Shown piece by piece: positions 1 through 5,107 of a DNA stretch of 5,107 bases (positions within the stretch are counted from its first letter, which is position 1; each line of letters begins with the position of its first letter). This DNA comes from Rhodospirillaceae bacterium (GTDB taxonomy: Bacteria > Pseudomonadota > Alphaproteobacteria > Rhodospirillales > Magnetovibrionaceae). Under the pieces are notes generated by a model. That model worked only from the letters and a program-made list of their open reading frames with translations. It searched no databases and was not told where the DNA came from. The position numbers were made by a program, and so were the translations under genes. The DNA lies in assembly GCA_002401565.1 (NCBI GenBank), contig NVTL01000110.1:202-5308 (forward strand), read 5' to 3'.

Positions 1-37
1 TAAAAAACCACTTGATAAAAATGACCAAAACGACCCT
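1..37. other. Left edge; upstream flank or N-terminal extension of cobS
   Basis: AT-rich. Stop codons occur in the other two forward frames (TAA at 1-3, TGA at 13-15, TAA at 16-18), so an upstream gene could end here. The cobS frame is open from base 2. No promoter, riboswitch element or ribosome binding site is identifiable in so short a stretch. The ATG at 21 is out of frame with cobS and its frame closes after about 32 codons. Confidence 0.4.
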
Positions 38-931
38 GTGCCCGAACAACCAGAAGGCCTTAAGCCCGATGCTGTGCACAGTGAGTCGGCCACCGAAGGA
101 TTTTTCACCCGTCTGATTGACCAGTTCAGCGTGGCGTGGATGTTTCTCACCCGGATTCCTTTGCCATCATGGTGGAATAAATCTGAAGTGATCGAAGACG
201 CCGACAATTCTGAAACCGATGAAAAAGCCGATAAAGGCAAAGGCATGATTCCTTTGTCCAACACGGTCCGGGCTTGGCCTGTTGTTGGCTTGGCTGTTGG
301 CGCTTTGTCCGGCGGAGCGTTATGGAGCGCCGCCAATTTAGGCCTGCATCCCTTGGCCGCCAGTTTTGTTGCGATGATTGTCGCGGCCCTGATCACCGGA
401 GCCATTCACGAAGACGGACTTGCCGATGTTGCCGACGGATTTGGCGGCGGCAATACGCGGGCGAATAAACTCCGCATCATGCGTGATTCTCAAATCGGCA
501 CCTTTGGCGTGATGTCTTTGTTGCTGATGATTGGCTTTAAGGCCGGGGCCATGGCGGGCTTTAATGCACCGGGATTTGCCGCCGCCGCCGTCTTATCCGC
601 CCATGTTTTATCGCGTTCATTCTTACCCATGCTGATGATCGCCCTACCCCCCGCACGGCGCAATGGATTGGGTCAAGGGGCGGGCATTCCCAAAACCGAA
701 AATGCCGTGATGGCCGCCGCCATTGGCGTTTTGATTGCAATCTTAACCTTGGGCATTGGTCCGGGTTTGGTTGCCAGTGGCTTGGCCGGATTGGGCGTGG
801 CCTCAGTCGGCGCCATCGCTCAACGCCAAATCCAAGGGTTCACCGGAGATGTTTTAGGCGCCGCTCAACAAGTTTCCGAAGCCTTGGTTCTGGCGGGTGT
901 AGCCATTGCTTTGCGGACGGTCTTTTATTAA
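38..931 (+). CDS. cobS: Adenosylcobinamide-GDP ribazoletransferase (cobalamin-5'-phosphate synthase), CobS/CobV family
   Basis: Inner-membrane enzyme that joins adenosylcobinamide-GDP to alpha-ribazole or its 5'-phosphate, giving cobalamin (phosphate) in the last part of nucleotide-loop assembly. Seen in the 297-residue product: FLTRIPLP at about 36-43, the family signature GAIHEDGLADVADGFGGG at 121-138 with its acidic residues, RIMRDSQIGTFG at 146-157, and FTGDVLGAAQQ near 268-278. Hydrophobic segments lie at about 78-98, 103-122, 155-175, 180-203, 223-262 and 284-295, as expected for this polytopic family. It is longer than the roughly 250 residues usual for the family, because of an N-terminal leader (1-30) and an acidic hydrophilic insert at 47-70. 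The start is uncertain: GTG 38 is the only start codon in frame upstream of the core, it lacks a clear ribosome binding site, and the frame stays open to the left edge. The stop overlaps the next start by one base (TAATG). The name follows Salmonella usage; it is not the cobaltochelatase subunit also called CobS. Family call is secure. Confidence 0.95.
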   Translation: MPEQPEGLKPDAVHSESATEGFFTRLIDQFSVAWMFLTRIPLPSWWNKSEVIEDADNSETDEKADKGKGMIPLSNTVRAWPVVGLAVGALSGGALWSAANLGLHPLAASFVAMIVAALITGAIHEDGLADVADGFGGGNTRANKLRIMRDSQIGTFGVMSLLLMIGFKAGAMAGFNAPGFAAAAVLSAHVLSRSFLPMLMIALPPARRNGLGQGAGIPKTENAVMAAAIGVLIAILTLGIGPGLVASGLAGLGVASVGAIAQRQIQGFTGDVLGAAQQVSEALVLAGVAIALRTVFY

Positions 932-1575
932 TGCCCGATATGATCGTGACACGGTGGTGGTGGATTCGCCACGCCCCGGTAAAAGACGCCCACTTTGGCA
1001 GGCTTTCAGGTCAGGCCGATGTGGACGCTGACCTTTCAGATTTTGAAAGCTTTACCCGGCTGGCCCCTGAGCTTCCCAACGAGGCTTTGTGGATTGTCAG
1101 CAATTTAAAACGCACCGAACAAACGGCTCAGGCTTTATGTCATGCCGGGGGCTTAAACATTGAAGCCAGCTCTGAAGCCAGCTTTGCCGAACAAGCCTTT
1201 GGCGATTGGACCAACAAAACTTGGGACGAAGTCGGCACGGGCGCAGAGGCTCAGGCCTTTTGGAACGACCCAGCCGGAGCCCGCCCCCCTGGCAATCCAT
1301 CCGAAAGCTTTGAAGATTTATATTGCCGCGTTGCCCCGCGCATTGACCAATTAACGTTCGAACACGGCGGACGCGACATTGTATGTGTCGCCCATGCGGG
1401 GTCTATTCGCGCCGCCATCGCTTTGGCCTTAAACCTAACCCCTGAACAAGCCTTGGGCATCGACGTTAAAAATACCGCGCTCACCCGCCTTGATTTTGTA
1501 TCCACCGAACCCAAAGTGTTAGGCCTTGGTCGATGGCGTGTCATCGGCCTGAACCAATTTGGAGCCCCCCTGTGA
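931..1575 (+). CDS. Histidine phosphatase family protein, probable alpha-ribazole phosphatase (CobC-like)
   Basis: The 214-residue product is a branch-2-carboxylate, phosphoglycerate-mutase-like phosphatase. The phosphohistidine motif appears as RHAP (Arg13, His14) after a WWW run at 9-11, in place of the classical RHG. Other expected catalytic residues are Arg61 in SNLKRTEQTA, Glu87 in AEQAFGDW, and His155 in VCVAHAGSIRAA. CobC enzymes remove the 5' phosphate from alpha-ribazole-5'-phosphate or from cobalamin-5'-phosphate. That role is inferred here from family membership plus its place between cobS and cobU. As I recall, the WWWxRHAP form is common in alphaproteobacterial cob operons. The ATG shares one base with the cobS stop, and the end overlaps cobU by four bases (GTGA), so translation is probably coupled on both sides. 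An imperfect 12-base tandem duplication (1161-1184) encodes EASSEASF just before Glu87. The enzyme family is certain; the exact substrate is less so, hence no gene symbol. Confidence 0.88.
   Translation: MPDMIVTRWWWIRHAPVKDAHFGRLSGQADVDADLSDFESFTRLAPELPNEALWIVSNLKRTEQTAQALCHAGGLNIEASSEASFAEQAFGDWTNKTWDEVGTGAEAQAFWNDPAGARPPGNPSESFEDLYCRVAPRIDQLTFEHGGRDIVCVAHAGSIRAAIALALNLTPEQALGIDVKNTALTRLDFVSTEPKVLGLGRWRVIGLNQFGAPL
1161..1184 (+). repeat. 12-base imperfect tandem duplication in the phosphatase gene
   Basis: TGAAGCCAGCT occurs twice, at 1161-1171 and 1173-1183, with a period of 12 bases and only the final base of each unit differing (C, then T). It keeps the reading frame and encodes EAS-S-EAS-F just before the catalytic Glu87 segment. 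Confidence 0.7.
1561..1564 (+). promoter_or_regulatory. Ribosome binding site deciding the cobU start
   Basis: GGAG lies 7 bases before the GTG at 1572, inside the last codons of the phosphatase gene. It supports initiation at GTG 1572 over the in-frame ATG at 1533, which would add 13 residues (MACHRPEPIWSPP) with no counterpart in the family and would overlap the upstream gene by 43 bases. Confidence 0.6.
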
Positions 1576-2072
1576 CACCCCTCCCCTTAACCTTAATCTT
1601 GGGCGGACAACGTTCCGGAAAAAGTGCCTATGCGGAAAGCCTGTTTACATCCGGCGGCGTGTACCTCGCCACGGGTGAGGGCTCCGACACCGAAATGTCG
1701 GCGCGCATTAAAGCGCATCAAGACCGCCGGGGTGAAGGCTGGATTACGGTCGAAGAACCGCTCGACATCGCTGCCGCATTGGCGCACATGCCCAACGACA
1801 AACCCGTCTTGATTGACAGCCTCGGCGTATGGGTTTCCAACATGCTCTATAAAGAACGTCCTTTAGACCTTGAACCCCTCGCCAAAACCCTGCACAACCA
1901 CCCAAGCCCGGTGGTCATCGTTTCTGACATCGTTGGTTTGGGCGTCATCCCCATGAACGCCGTCGCACGGGCATTTGTTGATGCTTTGGGGTCTGCCAAT
2001 CAAATCCTCGCTGCCAAAGCTTCACGCGTGGTTTTGGTGACTGCGGGCCTTTCCCAAATTTTGAAAGAATAA
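1572..2072 (+). CDS. cobU: Bifunctional adenosylcobinamide kinase / adenosylcobinamide-phosphate guanylyltransferase (CobU/CobP)
   Basis: Cytosolic enzyme that phosphorylates adenosylcobinamide and then transfers GMP from GTP, through a guanylyl-histidine intermediate, to give the adenosylcobinamide-GDP used by CobS. From GTG 1572 the product is 166 residues, near the family's usual 170-180. Visible features are the P-loop GGQRSGKS (11-18), then ATGEGSDTEMSARIKAHQDRR (33-53) carrying His49 as the likely guanylylated residue, WITVEEP (57-63), a Walker-B-like VLIDSLGVWVSNML (79-92), and IPMNAVARAFVDALG (126-140) followed by NQILAAKASRVVLVTAGL. One deviation: the usual SNEVG motif reads SDIVG (118-122), so the conserved Glu is Ile. 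All other motifs are intact and the frame is clean, so the gene looks functional. The start is favoured by a GGAG site 7 bases upstream and by the four-base overlap with the phosphatase stop. It is cobP in Pseudomonas denitrificans nomenclature, where cobP-cobW-cobN is a known order. Confidence 0.95.
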   Translation: MTPLPLTLILGGQRSGKSAYAESLFTSGGVYLATGEGSDTEMSARIKAHQDRRGEGWITVEEPLDIAAALAHMPNDKPVLIDSLGVWVSNMLYKERPLDLEPLAKTLHNHPSPVVIVSDIVGLGVIPMNAVARAFVDALGSANQILAAKASRVVLVTAGLSQILKE

Positions 2073-2080
2073 TAAGAAGA

Positions 2081-3163
2081 ATGAAAAAAATTCCCGCAAC
2101 CGTCATCACCGGGTTTTTAGGCTCCGGCAAAACAACCCTGATCCGTCACATGTTGAAAAACGCTGGCGGACGCCGTATTGCATTGATCATCAATGAATTT
2201 GGCGATTTGGGTATTGATCGTGACATCGTACAGGGCTGCGGCATCGAAAATTGTGAAGACGGCGACATTGTCGAACTCGCCAACGGGTGCATTTGCTGCA
2301 CCGTGGCCGATGATTTTTTACCGGTGATGGAAGCGTTGATTGAACGCGACAATCCACCCGATCACATTGTCATTGAAACATCCGGCTTGGCTCTACCCAA
2401 ACCGTTGATCCAAGCGTTCAACTGGCCCGAGATTAAAACCCGCGTGACCGTCGATGGTGTCGTCAGCGTGATTGATGGCCCAGCCTTGGCCGCCGGACAA
2501 TTCGCCAGCAACGAAGCCGCCGTGGACGCGCAGCGCAAGGCCGATGAAAACTTAGATCACGTGAATGCTTTGGAAGATTTATTCGAAGACCAATTGCACG
2601 CCGCTGATATGGTCTTGCTCAACAAAGTGGATGCTTTGAAAGACGGCGAAGAACAAAAACTTCTGGCCGAGTTGCAACATAAACTGCGCGATGGTGTGCA
2701 CATCGTCGCCACCAGTCACGGCAATATTAGCGTGGATGTTTTGTTGGGCATTGATGCCGGGGCCGAAGACGATTTGGCCGTGCGTCCTTCTCATCACGAA
2801 CATCATCATGATGACCACGAAGACGACGATCATGACCACCATCACGACCATGACCATGACCACAACCACGATGCCTTTGAAAGTTTTGTTGTGGATGTCC
2901 CCCCCCAAACTGACCCCGCCGATTTGGAAAAACAATTGATCGAATTGGTCAAACACCACGGTATTTTACGCATCAAAGGGTTCATCAACGTCCAAGGCAA
3001 ATCAGCCCGCCACGTTGTGCAAGGCGTCGGCGTGCGTTTCACCCGTTATTACGATCGCAATTGGGAAGAGGCCGAAAGCCGTCAAGGCCGCTTGGTCGTA
3101 ATCGGTCAAGCCGGTCTGGACCAAGCCGCCATCGCCTCAGCCCTGTCAGCTACGGAGGCTTAA
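2081..3163 (+). CDS. cobW: CobW, G3E-family GTPase (COG0523), probable cobalt chaperone for cobalamin synthesis
   Basis: A 360-residue cytosolic SIMIBI-class GTPase. In order: the P-loop GFLGSGKT (11-18), NEFGDLGID (38-46), the metal-binding CxCC motif NGCICCTVADDF (68-79; Cys70, Cys72, Cys73), ETSGLALPKP (99-108), the guanine-specificity motif NKVD (181-184), a His/Asp-rich loop (238-264), and the small CobW C-terminal domain (about 267-345). Two more cysteines, Cys53 and Cys58 in GCGIENC, precede CxCC, as I recall from other true CobW proteins. Family knowledge: COG0523 proteins are metallochaperones, and CobW binds Co(II) with GTP. Its position directly before cobN, the cobalt-inserting subunit, supports cobalt delivery to the chelatase over the zinc role of other subgroups. 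The start is ATG 2081, 8 bases after the cobU stop, with only a weak purine-rich AAGAAGA upstream. The stop abuts the cobN ATG with no gap. Confidence 0.95.
   Translation: MKKIPATVITGFLGSGKTTLIRHMLKNAGGRRIALIINEFGDLGIDRDIVQGCGIENCEDGDIVELANGCICCTVADDFLPVMEALIERDNPPDHIVIETSGLALPKPLIQAFNWPEIKTRVTVDGVVSVIDGPALAAGQFASNEAAVDAQRKADENLDHVNALEDLFEDQLHAADMVLLNKVDALKDGEEQKLLAELQHKLRDGVHIVATSHGNISVDVLLGIDAGAEDDLAVRPSHHEHHHDDHEDDDHDHHHDHDHDHNHDAFESFVVDVPPQTDPADLEKQLIELVKHHGILRIKGFINVQGKSARHVVQGVGVRFTRYYDRNWEEAESRQGRLVVIGQAGLDQAAIASALSATEA
2792..2872 (+). repeat. His/Asp-rich low-complexity segment within cobW
   Basis: Imperfect runs of CAT/CAC and GAC/GAT codons, including short GACCAT hexamer repeats, encode CobW residues 238-264. 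Of 27 residues, 14 are His, 12 are Asp or Glu, and one is Asn. Such loops between the GTPase and C-terminal domains are typical of COG0523 proteins and are thought to bind or store metal. The hexamer repetition makes the length likely to vary between strains. Confidence 0.85.
3154..3158 (+). promoter_or_regulatory. Strong ribosome binding site for cobN
   Basis: GGAGG, inside the last codons of cobW, lies 5 bases before the cobN ATG at 3164. It is the best Shine-Dalgarno match at any gene start in the window and fixes the cobN start. Confidence 0.75.
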
Positions 3164-5107
3164 ATGCATCTGTTGGCGGCACAGCCGGGTGGCATTCAAG
3201 ACGGTTCAGAAGCCATTGATCTGGGCCAGACTCCCGGCGATATTTTGGTCATAACCGCTGCCGATACGGAAATCGCATCATTATCAATGGCGCGAAAATC
3301 TGCCTCGACCGAACATCCAAACTTGCCAAGCCTGCGCCTCGCCAATCAAATGCATTTGGCCCACAACATGTCCGTCGATTTATATGTCGAAGACATGGTG
3401 CAACACGCCAAGTTGGTTGTTGTACGGGCCTTGGGCGGACGGGGCTATTGGCCTTACGGCGTTGATGAAGTGGCGCGCGCTTGCCAAGCCAAAAACATTC
3501 CCGTGGCGTTTGTGCCGGGTGACGATCAACCCGATGCGGAACTCGCGGCCTTAAGCACCATCGCCGCCGAAGACGCTCACCGTTTGTGGCAATATTTGGT
3601 TTTGGGTGGCCCCGACAATGCCCGTGGCTTTATCGATTGCACGGCCAACCTTGTTGGATTTAAGGTTGATTATATCGAACCCCGCCCGGTGTTGCCCGCC
3701 GGAGCCTATTGGCCACAGTTGGGCGCCGTGGGTATTGAAGACATCCAAAAACATTGGGCAAAAAACCAGCCCACCGCGCCAATCGCCCCCATCGTTTTTT
3801 ACCGCGCCCTTTATTTAAGCGGAAATCTCCAAGTCATTGATGATTTGGTTTCGGCGTTAAAAGACGAAGGCCTAAATCCCCTGCCGATTTTTGTCGCCAG
3901 CCTAAAAGACCCCATATCCATAGCCACCATAGATCAGTTGCTAGACGACACATCTGATCCCCTGGGCGTGGTGCTCAACACCACAGGCTTCGCCGTCAAC
4001 ACCCCCGGAAATAAACGTGTATATACACCTTTCGAAAAGCGAAAGCTGTGTGTTTTGCAGGTTGTTTTGTCGGGTGGAAATGTTGAAAGTTGGGAAGAAA
4101 ATACTTGGGGTTTAGGCCCCCGTGATATTGCCATGAACGTGGCCCTGCCCGAAGTCGATGGCCGTATTTTGTCACGCGCCGTTTCGTTTAAGGGTCTGAA
4201 TGAACGCGATGAAAACACCCAATGTGACATTGTTGGTTATCAACCCAAAGCCGACCGCATCGCCTTTGTCGCACAGTTGGCAGCCGGTTGGGCAAAGCTA
4301 AAAACCAATCCAAGTCCGAACAAAAAAGTCGCCATCGTACTCGCTAATTATCCCAACCGAGACGGCCGCATTGGCAATGGCGTGGGCTTGGATACGCCCG
4401 CAGGTGTTATTGAAACTTTGCGTGCCCTGAAAGCCGCCGATTACCCCATCGCCGACATTCCCGAAAACGGAAATGCCTTGGTGGATCGCATTTTGGCGGG
4501 GCCGACCAACGCGTTGGACCCTAAAAATATTCAGGCTGCCGAACACACTTTAAGCCTCGCCGATTACCAAACTTTTTTCGATACTTTGCCCGACACTGTT
4601 CAAACAAAAATGAACGATCAATGGGGGGCGCCCGACACCGATCCGTTTGCCCGCGACGACGGAACCTTTGCCATTCCCGTGATCATGTGCGGCGATGTTG
4701 CCGTCGGATTACAGCCCGCGCGCGGCTATAATATTGACCCGTCCAAAACCTATCACGATCCGGACTTGGTTCCGCCTCATGGGTATTTGGCCTTTTATGT
4801 GTGGCTGCGAAAATCATTTGGCACTGAAGCCATCATTCATTTTGGAAAACATGGCAATTTAGAATGGTTGCCGGGTCGTGCGTTGGCTTTAGGAGCCGAT
4901 GATTTTCCTGAAATTGCCCTTGGCCCGATCCCCCATTTGTATCCGTTCATCGTCAACGATCCGGGCGAAGGCACACAAGCCAAACGCCGCGCCGCCGCCG
5001 TGATTATCGATCACCTAACACCACCCTTGGCGCGCGCCGAAAGTTATGGCCCCTTAAAAGACTTAGAGCTTTTGGTCGATGAATATTTCGAAGCCTGCGG
5101 ATCAGAC
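3164..5107 (+). CDS. cobN: Aerobic cobaltochelatase subunit CobN (5' part; cut by the window edge)
   Basis: Large porphyrin-binding (H-type) subunit of the ATP-dependent cobaltochelatase, which with CobS and CobT AAA+ subunits inserts Co(II) into hydrogenobyrinic acid a,c-diamide; it is related to the magnesium chelatase subunit ChlH/BchH. The frame is open without a stop for 648 codons to the right edge, about half of a typical CobN of roughly 1,100-1,300 residues. Motifs seen: the opening MHLLAAQPGGIQDGSEA, LGGRGYWPYG (about 93-102), RDIAMNVALPEVDGR (320-334), VAIVLANYPNRDGRIGNG (389-406), GLDTP (408-412), HFGKHGNLEWLPG (559-571) and FIVNDPGEGTQAKRRAA (595-611). The start is fixed by GGAGG 5 bases upstream and by the conserved N-terminus; the ATG directly follows the cobW stop. 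Residues 283-296 are unusually basic and less like the family, in an AT-rich stretch with palindromes, but the spacing to flanking motifs looks normal and no frameshift is evident. The CobS and CobT chelatase subunits are not in this window. Confidence 0.96.
   Translation, partial: MHLLAAQPGGIQDGSEAIDLGQTPGDILVITAADTEIASLSMARKSASTEHPNLPSLRLANQMHLAHNMSVDLYVEDMVQHAKLVVVRALGGRGYWPYGVDEVARACQAKNIPVAFVPGDDQPDAELAALSTIAAEDAHRLWQYLVLGGPDNARGFIDCTANLVGFKVDYIEPRPVLPAGAYWPQLGAVGIEDIQKHWAKNQPTAPIAPIVFYRALYLSGNLQVIDDLVSALKDEGLNPLPIFVASLKDPISIATIDQLLDDTSDPLGVVLNTTGFAVNTPGNKRVYTPFEKRKLCVLQVVLSGGNVESWEENTWGLGPRDIAMNVALPEVDGRILSRAVSFKGLNERDENTQCDIVGYQPKADRIAFVAQLAAGWAKLKTNPSPNKKVAIVLANYPNRDGRIGNGVGLDTPAGVIETLRALKAADYPIADIPENGNALVDRILAGPTNALDPKNIQAAEHTLSLADYQTFFDTLPDTVQTKMNDQWGAPDTDPFARDDGTFAIPVIMCGDVAVGLQPARGYNIDPSKTYHDPDLVPPHGYLAFYVWLRKSFGTEAIIHFGKHGNLEWLPGRALALGADDFPEIALGPIPHLYPFIVNDPGEGTQAKRRAAAVIIDHLTPPLARAESYGPLKDLELLVDEYFEACGSD
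4017..4045 (+). repeat. Cluster of short inverted repeats within cobN
   Basis: A perfect 12-base palindrome, GTGTATATACAC (4017-4028), is followed at once by CTTTCG-AAAAG-CGAAAG (4029-4045), a 6-base stem with a 5-base loop. Both sit inside the coding sequence in a locally AT-rich patch. No function is established; chance plus local codon choice is the default explanation. Confidence 0.4.

Noticed and set aside
1..37. Possible cobalamin riboswitch or promoter upstream of cobS
   Set aside because: Too short to hold a riboswitch of about 200 bases. No B12-box-like sequence was seen, and the cobS frame is open through it.
274..468. 64-codon forward frame inside cobS
   Set aside because: Arginine- and cysteine-rich out-of-frame translation of the conserved CobS core; no domain and no ribosome binding site.
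1251..1544. 97-codon open frame on the minus strand, opposite the phosphatase gene
   Set aside because: Shadow of the coding strand. The forward frame carries all catalytic residues of the histidine phosphatase family, and the antisense product is not recognisable.
2073..2080. Possible terminator or promoter between cobU and cobW
   Set aside because: The gap is only 8 bases, with no hairpin or T-run; it can hold only a weak ribosome binding site.
2792..2872. Tandem array that could be read as a CRISPR or satellite repeat
   Set aside because: It is a coding low-complexity segment (His/Asp codons) in frame with cobW, with no spacers and no constant repeat unit.
2579..2959. 126-codon open frame on the minus strand, rich in Val and Met
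   Set aside because: It is antisense to cobW. Its hydrophobic run of V, M and I is simply the complement of the His/Asp codons of the metal loop, so it is not an independent membrane protein.
3934..4230. 98-codon open frame on the minus strand, opposite cobN
   Set aside because: Antisense to a well-supported CobN region with family motifs, and the translation has no recognisable domain. The same holds for the minus-strand frames at 3551-3754 and 4298-4546.

Overview
The window is a tightly packed, single-strand (+) stretch of an aerobic cobalamin (vitamin B12) biosynthesis operon. It holds five genes in the order cobS, a CobC-like histidine phosphatase, cobU (called cobP in Pseudomonas denitrificans naming), cobW and the first half of cobN. 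Protein style and gene order point to an alphaproteobacterium: the WWWIRHAP opening of the phosphatase, the cobP-cobW-cobN order and the CobN opening MHLLAAQPGG. Base composition is only moderately GC-rich by eye, and Lys/Asp/Asn codons are frequent. That fits a Rhodospirillales-like or marine lineage better than a high-GC soil rhizobium, but the genus cannot be fixed from this sequence.

Layout: bases 1-37 are a short AT-rich left edge with no separate gene, and the cobS frame is open through them. cobS (38-931) overlaps the phosphatase gene (931-1575) by one base. That gene overlaps cobU (GTG start at 1572) by four bases. cobU ends at 2072, cobW starts 8 bases later (2081-3163), and cobN starts immediately after the cobW stop (3164) and runs off the right edge. 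There is no gene-free stretch of 300 bases, and no promoter, terminator, riboswitch, RNA gene, mobile element or CRISPR is visible. The spacing indicates one transcript with translational coupling. Its promoter, and any cobalamin riboswitch, would lie upstream of the window.

Function: two parts of the pathway are joined. CobU activates adenosylcobinamide to adenosylcobinamide-GDP, CobS joins it to alpha-ribazole(-5'-phosphate), and the CobC-like phosphatase removes the remaining phosphate. This is the nucleotide-loop assembly branch, with only the CobT phosphoribosyltransferase missing from view. CobN is the large subunit of the ATP-dependent aerobic cobaltochelatase, which puts Co(II) into hydrogenobyrinic acid a,c-diamide. 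CobW is the G3E GTPase thought to supply that cobalt.

I found no convincing novel system. The points worth a second look are small: an acidic insertion and unresolved start in CobS, a non-canonical SDIVG motif in CobU, a strong His/Asp metal-binding loop in CobW, a 12-base in-frame duplication in the phosphatase, and an AT-rich palindromic patch in cobN.
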